From NCBI GenBank assembly GCA_017523755.1, contig JAFWWA010000036.1:1-39721 (forward strand): 39,721 nt of DNA. Reading direction: 5' to 3'. Source of the DNA: Christensenellaceae bacterium. GTDB taxonomy: Bacteria; Bacillota; Clostridia; Christensenellales; Christensenellaceae. How positions within the stretch are numbered: the stretch's first letter is position 1; every line of letters starts with the position of its first letter. The notes beneath the pieces were generated by a model, which saw only the letters and a program-made list of their open reading frames with translations, was not told where the DNA came from and did not search any database. This document shows, in pieces, positions 7,657 to 15,606 of the stretch. The position numbers were made by a program, and so were the translations under genes.

Positions 7657-8523
7657 ATGCTTGCTGTTTATAAAAAAGAGTTGCAAAGCTTTTATCAGAA
7701 CATGCTGGGTTATGTTTTCGCAGCATTTCTGCTCGTAGTCTCCGGCATCATGACCATGTCCTACTGTCTTGGAGCTACTCCACAGAACACATTTGAATAC
7801 ACATACGGGTCCATGCCTTTCATCTATATAATAATAATCCCTATTCTCACGATGAACTCGATCGCAGGCGAGATGAGGAACAAGACCGACCAAATGCTGT
7901 ACACATCCCCCGTGAGCATATGGAAGATAGTTACAGCGAAGTATCTTGCGATGTGCACCGTCCTGCTTATACCTCTTTTACTGACGCTCTTCTATCCTGT
8001 GATACTGATGAGATACGGGAACATATCGATGACAACCAGCGCGTCATCCATGTTTGCGTTTTTCCTTCTCGGCTGCAGTCTTATCGCGATAGGCATGTTC
8101 ATAAGCTCACTGACTGACAGCCAGATCCTGTCTGCAGTCATAAGCTTCGGTGTGCTTTTCATCATCTATACCGCAAGCCAGATACAGTACTACATATCAA
8201 GGACATCTTATGCTTCTGCGGTATTCTTCGCAGTCATAGGAATCCTTATAGGATTTGTTGTAAGAAAACTCACCAAGAGCACTCTTACCGGCATCGCCTC
8301 AGCACTTATAGTATTCGGCGGGATCATTTATCTGTTCCTTACAAATCAGAAATCACTTGAAGGTGCTGCATCAACTGCTATCGGAACATTCGCGCTCTTT
8401 ACCAAGATTGAGAACTTCATTTATGGTATATTTGATATCAATGCTATCGTATATTTTATTTCGATAATCATATTCTTCAACTATCTGTGTATTCAGTCCA
8501 TAGATAAGAGAAGATGGAACTGA
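7657..8523 (+). CDS. ABC-2 type permease (GldF-like)
   Basis: A 288-residue integral membrane protein. The N-terminus MLAVYKKELQSFYQNMLGYVF is typical of GldF/ABC-2 permeases, where a short amphipathic segment precedes helix 1. About six hydrophobic segments follow, with the conserved 'MNSIAGEMRNKTDQMLYTSPVS' loop after helix 2, given here in two parts: MNSIAGEMRNKTDQ and LLYTSPVS-like residues. It is the membrane half of the exporter powered by the ATPase just upstream. GGAG lies 8 bases before ATG 7657. It is followed within 25 bases by the GldG-like gene. Confidence 0.88.
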   Translation: MLAVYKKELQSFYQNMLGYVFAAFLLVVSGIMTMSYCLGATPQNTFEYTYGSMPFIYIIIIPILTMNSIAGEMRNKTDQMLYTSPVSIWKIVTAKYLAMCTVLLIPLLLTLFYPVILMRYGNISMTTSASSMFAFFLLGCSLIAIGMFISSLTDSQILSAVISFGVLFIIYTASQIQYYISRTSYASAVFFAVIGILIGFVVRKLTKSTLTGIASALIVFGGIIYLFLTNQKSLEGAASTAIGTFALFTKIENFIYGIFDINAIVYFISIIIFFNYLCIQSIDKRRWN

Positions 8524-8545
8524 AAGAAGTAAAAGGAGATTAAAA

Positions 8546-9997
8546 ATGGAAAACAACAGACCCGAAAACAAAAACGGATCAGTATTCAGATCCAGATCAT
8601 TCAAAGCGGGAACCTATTCCGTCATAACCTGTATACTTCTTGCCGTTCTTCTTATAGTCGTGAACCTTATCGTCAACAGGCTTCCTTCCGACATGACTGA
8701 ATATGATATAACGAACGCTCAGCTGTATACAATAACGGAAGAATCCAAAAAGATCGCAAGGGCCGTTGACACTGATGTCGACATATATCTTATCGCAGAA
8801 AGCGGAAGCGAGAACAATACCATCGTTGAGCTTTTAAAAAGATATACGGCGGAAAACAAGAAGATCACCGTGACCTATGTAGATCCTGCGGTTTATCCGA
8901 ACTTTACCAAACAGTTTACAGATGAGGAGATCAAGGAAAACAGCCTTATCATGCTGGGAAACGGCAGAGTCAGGATCCTTCCTTACGATTCAATCTTCGA
9001 ATATGATACTTCAAGCTACTACACAACTGGTATTATCAACACGACATTCAACGGTGAGGGCGTCGTTACCAGCGCTCTTGACTATATCATGAAAGATACG
9101 ATGCCTAGGGTGTATAACCTGACCGGACATGGTGAGAGCGTGCTCACCGAAACGTGGAAGGGCTATATACAGGAACAGAATCTTGAGGTCGTCGACGTAA
9201 ACCTCTTAAATGATCCCGATGTACTTAAGGATGCTGACTGTATAATAATCAACAGCCCTACTGCAGACTATACCCCTTCAGAGATCGAGATCATAACAAA
9301 GTATCTTGAAGATCATGGCCGTATGCTTATAATAACCAACTGGACAAAAGACAAGCAGCCCAATCTTATGGGACTTATGAAATACTACGGTCTTGAATAT
9401 GTTGACGGTATCGTCATAGAAGGAAATCCCAATTACTGTATCAGCGGCTATCAGCATTACCTTGTCCCTGATATCATAAAAAACGAAATAACTGAAAAGA
9501 TCGTTGAAAACAGGAATTATGTTCTGCTTCCCATGTCTCACGGAATCAGGGCCTCCGAAGAGAAACGGAGCACCGTGACTATACTTCCGCTGCTGCAGTC
9601 ATCCACCGAATCATATGCTAAAACTGCGGGGAATGAGATGACTACACTTAACAAGGAAGACGGAGACATCGACGGTCCGTTCCTCCTCGGAGCCGCAGTA
9701 CTGGAGGACTATTTCAGCGTTACATCAAAGATCGTATGGTTCCCAAGCTCATATATCCTTGATGAAAGTGCCGACCAGATGGTATCCGGCGGGAACAGCA
9801 ACCTGATGCTTTCAGTTCTCTCGTGGATGCTCGATACGGACACGGCGATATTCAGTGTCACCAAGAACGTAGGTATCGAAGCTCTGCTCATCCCCAATAA
9901 CCACAAAGTATTCCTGACAGTTCTGTTCGCGGTGATAATACCTGTCGCATTCCTTGGAGCAGGATTCGTGGTGTGGCTCATCAGAAGGAAGAAGTAA
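8546..9997 (+). CDS. GldG-family ABC-associated membrane-anchored protein
   Basis: A 483-residue protein with one membrane helix near the N-terminus (about 27-47), a large extracytoplasmic region, and a second helix at the very C-terminus (about 457-479) ending in RRKK. The motif YDITNAQLYTITEESKKI after the first helix and the later YNLTGHGE segment are characteristic of the GldG/ABC-type uncharacterised transport domain. It is thought to be an auxiliary component of the exporter. It has a GGAG ribosome binding site. It sits between the permease and the DUF4340 gene, the usual arrangement. No catalytic residues can be assigned. Confidence 0.87.
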   Translation: MENNRPENKNGSVFRSRSFKAGTYSVITCILLAVLLIVVNLIVNRLPSDMTEYDITNAQLYTITEESKKIARAVDTDVDIYLIAESGSENNTIVELLKRYTAENKKITVTYVDPAVYPNFTKQFTDEEIKENSLIMLGNGRVRILPYDSIFEYDTSSYYTTGIINTTFNGEGVVTSALDYIMKDTMPRVYNLTGHGESVLTETWKGYIQEQNLEVVDVNLLNDPDVLKDADCIIINSPTADYTPSEIEIITKYLEDHGRMLIITNWTKDKQPNLMGLMKYYGLEYVDGIVIEGNPNYCISGYQHYLVPDIIKNEITEKIVENRNYVLLPMSHGIRASEEKRSTVTILPLLQSSTESYAKTAGNEMTTLNKEDGDIDGPFLLGAAVLEDYFSVTSKIVWFPSSYILDESADQMVSGGNSNLMLSVLSWMLDTDTAIFSVTKNVGIEALLIPNNHKVFLTVLFAVIIPVAFLGAGFVVWLIRRKK

Positions 9998-10027
9998 CTA
10001 CTCTGTCCCAGTAAAGAGGTATGGCAA

Positions 10028-11437
10028 ATGAAATACAAAAAGCTTCTTATTGTTTTTGCGGTCCTTATAATAGCGGCAGGTATCGTATATCTTCTTATCG
10101 ATTCAAAGATCGAAAAAAAGGACAGCGCACCTGTTCCCCTGGCCGATAAGATAGGAACTCCGGACAAGGAGACCCAGCTTGTTTCCCGCGACGCAGGTAC
10201 AATGGTTTCAATTTCATACAGTTCCGAAGGAGAAACCCACGTTTTCAAAAAGGTCGACGGTGAATGGGTCTATGACGGCATCGACGGGTATCCTCTGCAT
10301 CAGGCTTATGTCAACAATATGGCTAACGCCGCAGCAGATATCCGATATACCAGAATGTTCAGCGATCCTTCCGAGATCGAGAATACGGCCGACTTCTCCG
10401 ATCCGTTATGCGAGATCAGAATCCGGTATGAAGACGGTACCGAGGACAGCTATACTCTTGGCTCTCTCAATGATGTCACCCAGTCTGTCTATTTCAAAAA
10501 GAATCCCGATGAAACTGTATACATGATAAAAAAGGAGCGTATAGATCCCTTCCTTAAAAGCATATACTTCCTGACTGACCCGGTCGATTTCAAAAAGGTC
10601 GCTTCCGAGAGCATATCCTCTTTGGCTATAGAAAGGAAATCCGGCGGTCTTACGGTTGCAAAACTCCCCGAAGGCTCTCATGAATTCTATTCAGATACGA
10701 TAAAATGGAAGCTTCAGTCAGGCGGGAAATCCCTGCCCGGCGACGGTACGAACGCTGTTCTCTTTTCAAACGTTCTTCAGTCTGTCGTATTAAGGGACTG
10801 TGTAGGTTATACAGGTTTCAGCAGCTGCGATATCTCGGATTTCGGGCTCGATGATCCTGATGTATATACTGTCAGCGGACAGACGGGAGATGATGTCTTC
10901 AGCCTTCTCGTCGGAGATAAGTCAGAGAAAGGCACGTATTATGTTATGGTCCAGGGGACCGGATTCATATATACGACCACTCAGACTTTTGCTTCTGCTA
11001 TCGATTCAGTCACCATGCAGTATTTCATACCTCCGTCCGTATGCAGCATAAAACTCGATGAACTTAAAAAGATGACAGTAAAATACTCCGGTGAGGAACA
11101 TGTTTTCCTGGCTGAGAAAAATGCATCAGACGGTTCTGTAAAATACTATGTGGACGGAAATGAAGTTCCGCAGACACCGGTCCAAAACTTTATAATACAG
11201 CTGGATTCCATTACTGCAGCCGGATTTGTGGATGACGGCGATCCCGAGAGCGATTCTCCATATCTTGAGATCGAATTCACGCGTGATACTGAGACATACA
11301 AGGTAATGACTGTCAGATTTCTTCCGTATGACATCAATTATTATCTTGTGGAATTCAACGATATGAATAATATCCTTGTAACAAAACGCGATGTGGAAAG
11401 TCTTATCGGAGTGTTCAAAGTACTTCTAGGCATATGA
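10028..11437 (+). CDS. DUF4340 domain-containing protein
   Basis: A 469-residue protein with a short cytoplasmic KYKK start, a single N-terminal membrane helix (about 5-26) and a long extracytoplasmic part. Repeated segments of the type 'DGEWVYDGIDGYPL' and 'YTLGSLNDVTQSVYFKK' match the DUF4340 repeats that accompany GldG genes, and its position directly after gldG is diagnostic. Molecular role unknown; it is presumed to be an assembly partner of the exporter on the outer face of the membrane. Its stop codon overlaps the start of the next gene (ATGATG at 11434), so the two are translationally coupled. Confidence 0.85.
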   Translation: MKYKKLLIVFAVLIIAAGIVYLLIDSKIEKKDSAPVPLADKIGTPDKETQLVSRDAGTMVSISYSSEGETHVFKKVDGEWVYDGIDGYPLHQAYVNNMANAAADIRYTRMFSDPSEIENTADFSDPLCEIRIRYEDGTEDSYTLGSLNDVTQSVYFKKNPDETVYMIKKERIDPFLKSIYFLTDPVDFKKVASESISSLAIERKSGGLTVAKLPEGSHEFYSDTIKWKLQSGGKSLPGDGTNAVLFSNVLQSVVLRDCVGYTGFSSCDISDFGLDDPDVYTVSGQTGDDVFSLLVGDKSEKGTYYVMVQGTGFIYTTTQTFASAIDSVTMQYFIPPSVCSIKLDELKKMTVKYSGEEHVFLAEKNASDGSVKYYVDGNEVPQTPVQNFIIQLDSITAAGFVDDGDPESDSPYLEIEFTRDTETYKVMTVRFLPYDINYYLVEFNDMNNILVTKRDVESLIGVFKVLLGI

Positions 11438-12261
11438 TGAAAAACAGACTTAGCTTTATCCTTGCAGTGATCCTTGCACTCTCCTTTACAGCATGCACGG
11501 CTCCCATTCCGGAAGCAGATCCTGACCTGAGGATAACGATACCGAAGATAGGCAAAGCCGATTCCATAGTCATAACCGGCTCATCGGAATGTGTAGTGAT
11601 CGATACCGGAGAGTCTGACGATTATTACGAGATAGAGTCTAATCTCCAAAAACTGGGGATCGAGAGCATCGATCATCTTATCCTTACCCATTTTGATAAG
11701 GATCATATAGGTTCTGCTCCGATGATAATGGAAAACTTCGTTGTAGATGAAGTTCTGATGCCCGACTATACGGGAAACAATCAGGAATATGATCTGCTAA
11801 TGGAATTTCTGGAAAAAGATACCGTAGCATACAGATACATAACAAAAACAGAATCTTTTTCCAGTTGCGGCTGTGACTTTGTCATATACCCTCCCTACCT
11901 TGACACATATGCTGACAGCAATGACAACAATCATTCCCTTATAACAGCAGTAAAGGCGGGCAGCAACAGTTACCTTTTTGCAGGGGATGCCGAAGAAGAA
12001 CGGCTGACAGAGATCATGGCGGAAAACATCGGGGAGTTCGATTTTCTCAAGATGCCCCACCACGGAAATTACAACAAAAAACTGGAAGCCTTTATAGCTT
12101 CAGTTGATCCCGGATATGCTGTCATAACCTGTTCGGACAAGAATCCTCCAGATAAAAAAACGCTGGCTTTATTAAAAGCCAGCGGCGTGAAAGTCTACCA
12201 GACTAAAGACGGAGATATAACGATACTGAATTATAAAGACAAGATCGGCATCATCCAGTGA
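11434..12261 (+). CDS. secreted MBL-fold hydrolase, ComEC C-terminal-domain type, probable lipoprotein
   Basis: A 275-residue protein beginning with a signal sequence (MMKNR, hydrophobic to residue 20) and a Cys at 21 in the context FTAC, a near-consensus lipobox, so it is probably lipid-anchored outside the membrane. The mature part is an MBL fold with THFDKDH (H86, D88, D90, H91), the HxDxDH variant typical of the ComEC C-terminal nuclease-like domain rather than classical HxHxDH. Later FAGDAEEE and MPHHGNYNK supply further ligands. Stand-alone ComEC-like domains may cleave nucleic acid or other phosphodiesters, but the substrate here is unknown. It is coupled to the DUF4340 gene and ends the exporter operon. 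Its stop codon lies inside the terminator stem-loop. Confidence 0.85.
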   Translation: MMKNRLSFILAVILALSFTACTAPIPEADPDLRITIPKIGKADSIVITGSSECVVIDTGESDDYYEIESNLQKLGIESIDHLILTHFDKDHIGSAPMIMENFVVDEVLMPDYTGNNQEYDLLMEFLEKDTVAYRYITKTESFSSCGCDFVIYPPYLDTYADSNDNNHSLITAVKAGSNSYLFAGDAEEERLTEIMAENIGEFDFLKMPHHGNYNKKLEAFIASVDPGYAVITCSDKNPPDKKTLALLKASGVKVYQTKDGDITILNYKDKIGIIQ

Positions 12262-12273
12262 TGCCGATCTTTT
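12241..12273 (+). terminator. intrinsic terminator of the ABC/GldG operon
   Basis: AAGATCGGCATCA (12241-12253) pairs perfectly with TGATGCCGATCTT (12259-12271) around a 5-base loop, then T residues. The stem overlaps the last codons and stop of the MBL lipoprotein gene. Confidence 0.92.
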
Positions 12274-12286
12274 AATCCCTTAACTG

Positions 12287-12323
12287 AAAACACTTATGTA
12301 TTTTACGGCTGCTTAAGTGTTTT
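12287..12323 (-). terminator. intrinsic terminator of the hydrogenase operon (possibly bidirectional)
   Basis: AAAACACTTA (12287-12296) is complementary to TAAGTGTTTT (12314-12323), with a 17-base loop. It overlaps the hydrogenase stop codon and is followed on both strands by T-rich sequence. Confidence 0.7.
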
Positions 12324-13718
12324 TTTAGATGATTCTTTACCGAATCTGTCTACAAACACCCTGTTAGCCGGGCTTCTTGTTATGCATCCGGCACCGCCGA
12401 CACAGCCTCCGACACATGCCATACCTTCAATGAAGTTCACATCAAGCGTCCCAGCCATAACTCTTGTGAGGACATTCCTGCATTCTTCGATCCCGTTGCA
12501 GCTCACTGCTTTAAGATCAAAATCCTGATCGAGCTCCTTAAGGCCCTGCCTTACAGCTTCTACCAGGCCTCCGCTCCTTGCAAACACTCTACCGTAATAT
12601 GAGGCCTCTGAAAACGACTCATCCGGCTCAAGGCTATCCATATCTATATCCCTGCTGTCGATGATGGCCTTCAGTTCCTCAAAAGTAAGTACGGAATCAA
12701 CATACAAGTATTCTGATCCGTACGGGGAAAACTCTTCCTTCTTAGCGGTACACGGTCCAATGAAAACCACCTTTGAATCCGGATCCGTTTCCTTGATCCT
12801 CTTTGCCAGCTCAGCTGCAGGGGAAAGATTCTCTGATATGGAACTGGCAAGCTTTGGAAATTCGGATCTGACATATTTTACGAATGCGGGACAGCAGGAA
12901 CTAAGGAGCACTCCTTTCTCGATGAGCTCGCCCGCTTCCTTGTACGCTACCATATCAGCGCCAAGCGCAACTTCGGAAACATCGTAAAAACCGGCTTTCT
13001 TGATCGCCGAGAATAGTATTCCCATGGATACACCGGGGAATTGTCCCGCTGCTGACGGCGCTATGATCGCATGCAGCCTGTATTTCCTGTTTCCCTCAGA
13101 TTTTCTGATGAAATCTATTACGTTGAGAAGATACGATTTATCCATTATCGCCCCGAAAGGACACTGTGAGATACATGCTCCGCAGGCAATGCATTTTTCG
13201 TTGTCGATCAGCGCTTCCTTATCCTCACCCATCGTGATGGCCTTTATCTTGCACGAATTCTCGCATGGCCGCTTATAATTTGTGATAGCGGAATAAGGGC
13301 ATACCTTCGAGCATCTGCCGCACTCAATGCATTTGGATTTATCTATTATGGCCTTCTGATGTTCATCAAAATGGATCGCATCCTTAGGACAGTCTTCAGC
13401 ACACCTGTGAGCAAGGCAGCCTCTGCAGGCTGCGGTGACTTCATATCCTCCGACCGGGCATTCGTCACAGGCACTGTCTATGACTTCGATTATATTGTCG
13501 ATATTCCTGTCCCCTCCTATGGCAAGCTTTACCCTGTCGCTTAAGATAGCTCTTTCTTTATATACACAGCATCTCATCGTGGGTGTCCTGCCGGGAACGA
13601 TATTCTTCGGTATATCAGTCAGATTTTCGAGCAGAAGATCCTCAAAGGCAAATCTCGATACTTCTTTCAGTACTTTATATTTCAGTTCCTGTATCTGAGT
13701 TTCAAACTTAAACATCAT
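12303..13718 (-). CDS. [FeFe] hydrogenase, monomeric, group B type
   Basis: A 471-residue iron-sulfur protein. A Cys-rich N-terminal part (C50, C51, C84, C87, C98, C101, C106, C110) is followed by two 4Fe-4S ferredoxin motifs (CIECGRCSKVCP, 130-141; CIACGACISQCP, 176-187) and an H-cluster domain. The H-cluster motifs are SSCCPAF (273-279), GPCTAKKEE (321-329) and EGMACVGGCVGGAGC (431-445), which correspond to TSCCP, PCxxKKxE and ExMACxGGCxxGGG. The changed third motif (GAGC) and the length fit group B (TIGR04105-like). Such enzymes handle H2 with ferredoxin, but their direction is poorly established. The start has CTGGAG upstream. It lies 14 bases after a kinase-fold gene and is probably co-transcribed with it. 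HydE/F/G maturases are not in the window. Confidence 0.9.
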   Translation of the reverse strand: MMFKFETQIQELKYKVLKEVSRFAFEDLLLENLTDIPKNIVPGRTPTMRCCVYKERAILSDRVKLAIGGDRNIDNIIEVIDSACDECPVGGYEVTAACRGCLAHRCAEDCPKDAIHFDEHQKAIIDKSKCIECGRCSKVCPYSAITNYKRPCENSCKIKAITMGEDKEALIDNEKCIACGACISQCPFGAIMDKSYLLNVIDFIRKSEGNRKYRLHAIIAPSAAGQFPGVSMGILFSAIKKAGFYDVSEVALGADMVAYKEAGELIEKGVLLSSCCPAFVKYVRSEFPKLASSISENLSPAAELAKRIKETDPDSKVVFIGPCTAKKEEFSPYGSEYLYVDSVLTFEELKAIIDSRDIDMDSLEPDESFSEASYYGRVFARSGGLVEAVRQGLKELDQDFDLKAVSCNGIEECRNVLTRVMAGTLDVNFIEGMACVGGCVGGAGCITRSPANRVFVDRFGKESSKKTLKQP

Positions 13719-13732
13719 AAACTCCAGCCTGT

Positions 13733-14485
13733 CTACCAGTATTTCCTAACGTCCACAAAACCGAAAAGAAAACGCTTTTGGTCCTCGTTCGCATTGACCG
13801 TCTGAGCCGCAGCGATGATAGGTATCCATCTTTTGACATACCACTTCTCTATCTTACTGATCTCGCAGAACATATCCAGGTACAGCTCTGCGACCTTATC
13901 CTTGTATTTGTACAGCAGGTAAAGATATGTCATGACCGCATCGGCGGAAGCATTCCCCTGAGTAGCAAGTCTCCAGTCAAGTATGTATGGCGAGTGATCA
14001 TCATCCGATATGATGATATTCGAAGGAATAAAATTGCAATTGCACATTTTATAATTCTTGGGCATGCTCTCAAGCCTGATCTGAAGATCGTACCTTGTCA
14101 TCGAGTCAAAAGAAGTCTGTGACAGATTTCTTTTAATGAGGTCTGTCAGCATAGTGAGTTTCCTTGACTGTTTTGAATGGACTTCAGTCTGAAGGGTAAC
14201 GATATCCCTGATATAGTCCTCAGCATTGTCAAGGTCTTTCTCTATCATATCTGACAGCTTATCTCCTTTGATATATCTCAGTCTCAGAGTCCATTTCCCT
14301 TCATATCTTGATATCTCAAAGACCTCAGGCACCTTAAGACCCACTTCCTGCGCTCTCGTATTATTGAGCGCCTCACTGAAGATATCGGTCACCGGATAAT
14401 CGTCTTCAAACACCTTGACGGTATAGCCGCCTACCCTGTATATCGTTTTGTTTTCTCTTTTTGACAGTATCTCATCAAAGACCAT
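13733..14485 (-). CDS. aminoglycoside-phosphotransferase-fold (kinase-like) protein with altered catalytic loop
   Basis: A 250-residue protein that follows the APH/choline-kinase plan: a small N-lobe with VKVF (K24) and a helix Glu (E38), a hinge near RLRYIKG (68-74), a catalytic loop at 149-156 and ILDW (D170) in the metal-binding DFG/DxD position. The catalytic loop, normally HGDxHPxN, reads NCNFIPSN, so both the His and the catalytic-base Asp are replaced (D to N at 151), while N156 and D170 remain. It may be a pseudokinase or use a different mechanism. It lies directly upstream of the [FeFe] hydrogenase gene with its own promoter, which suggests a joint role. It could also be a divergent active kinase. 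No resistance function is implied. Confidence 0.72.
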   Translation of the reverse strand: MVFDEILSKRENKTIYRVGGYTVKVFEDDYPVTDIFSEALNNTRAQEVGLKVPEVFEISRYEGKWTLRLRYIKGDKLSDMIEKDLDNAEDYIRDIVTLQTEVHSKQSRKLTMLTDLIKRNLSQTSFDSMTRYDLQIRLESMPKNYKMCNCNFIPSNIIISDDDHSPYILDWRLATQGNASADAVMTYLYLLYKYKDKVAELYLDMFCEISKIEKWYVKRWIPIIAAAQTVNANEDQKRFLFGFVDVRKYW

Positions 14486-14517
14486 GTAATACTGCTCCTG
14501 TTTATTTTATACCTATG

Positions 14518-14545
14518 ATTATATCGGATATGGGAGAATTTTCAA
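14518..14545 (-). promoter_or_regulatory. promoter of the kinase-like/hydrogenase operon
   Basis: On the minus strand TTGAAA (14545-14540), a 16-bp spacer and TATAAT (14523-14518), about 30 bases before ATG 14485. Confidence 0.7.
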
Positions 14546-14554
14546 ACACTATTA

Positions 14555-14582
14555 TTTACTTGAAAAAAGCGTGATATATAAT
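14555..14582 (+). promoter_or_regulatory. candidate promoter of the lipoate ligase operon
   Basis: TTTACT (14555-14560), a 16-bp spacer and a perfect TATAAT (14577-14582), about 50 bases before ATG 14635. It is divergent from, and nearly touches, the promoter of the kinase-like gene. Confidence 0.55.
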
Positions 14583-14634
14583 AGTAATGGTGTAAAGCCG
14601 CGATCAACATATACCGCATTTGAGGAAACAACTG

Positions 14635-15606
14635 ATGAAAATAAGGACCTATGTATCTGACAGCAATAATGCATGGCATAATCTCGCCGTGGACGAATTC
14701 CTTCTGAACAGCGTCGGAAAAGACGAGATAATACTTTATCTTTACATAAACTCTGACAGCGTCATTATCGGAAAGAACCAGAATGCCTGGAAAGAATGCA
14801 ATATTGAAAGCATGAACAGGGACGGGGTCAAGCTGGTAAGAAGGATAACCGGCGGAGGTGCCGTATTCCATGATCTTAACAATCTGAACTTTTCTTTTAT
14901 CTCATCCAAGGACTTATATGATGTCAAAAGGCAGTTCGGAGTAATCCTGAAAGCCCTTGAAAGCGTAGGACTGAAAGCAGAATTCTCAAGCAGGAATGAT
15001 CTTACCATAAACGGAAGAAAGTTCTCAGGCAACGCGTTCTGCGAAAAAAAACACGCATCACAGCATCATGGGACCCTGCTGATAAACACTGATCTTTCAA
15101 GGCTGTCCGACTATCTTAACGTTTCCGAAAAAAAGATACAGTCAAAAGGTATCAGTTCTGTAAGAGCAAGGGTGATCAACCTTAAGGAGCTCAATGAAAA
15201 GCTTGATACCGCACTTATGTCTTCTCTTCTTCTTGCGGCTTTTGAATCCGAATACGGTATCTCTCAGCCTGTAGTGTTCAGTGATCCCGATCTTGAGCAG
15301 ATCGCACTGCTTGAAGAGAAACACTCATCATGGGAATGGAGGCTGGGAGAAAGCCCGTCGTTTACGACAGAGCTTGGCGACAGATTCACATGGGGAGAGA
15401 TACAGATATTCCTGGACGTCAGGGGATCAAGGATAACCGGAGTAAAGGTCTTTACCGATTCGCTTGACACGGAATTATCCGAAAAACTTGAAAATCTGCT
15501 TGCAGGACAGCTCTACATGGGCAAAAGCCTGTATGATGCAGTTACAGCATCAGACATCCCCGACAGATTTGATATTGCCGAACTGATTACAAGGGAGATC
15601 CCGTAA
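14635..15606 (+). CDS. lplA: lipoate--protein ligase
   Basis: Activates free lipoate with ATP and attaches it to lipoyl domains (such as glycine-cleavage H protein or 2-oxoacid dehydrogenase E2). The 323-residue protein has the LplA core: RRITGGGAVFHD (69-80), the lipoate/AMP-binding loop, and the catalytic Lys in GRKFSGNAF (K129), followed by the smaller C-terminal accessory domain, as in the E. coli-type full-length enzyme. ATG 14635 has GAGG nine bases upstream; a TTG at 14620 would add five residues but sits within that ribosome binding site region. The next gene starts immediately after the stop codon. No lipoyl-dependent enzyme lies in the window. Confidence 0.93.
   Translation: MKIRTYVSDSNNAWHNLAVDEFLLNSVGKDEIILYLYINSDSVIIGKNQNAWKECNIESMNRDGVKLVRRITGGGAVFHDLNNLNFSFISSKDLYDVKRQFGVILKALESVGLKAEFSSRNDLTINGRKFSGNAFCEKKHASQHHGTLLINTDLSRLSDYLNVSEKKIQSKGISSVRARVINLKELNEKLDTALMSSLLLAAFESEYGISQPVVFSDPDLEQIALLEEKHSSWEWRLGESPSFTTELGDRFTWGEIQIFLDVRGSRITGVKVFTDSLDTELSEKLENLLAGQLYMGKSLYDAVTASDIPDRFDIAELITREIP

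Noticed and set aside
9709..10248. 179-codon minus-strand open frame across the gldG/DUF4340 junction
   Set aside because: It overlaps two well-supported genes and has no ribosome binding site or domain.
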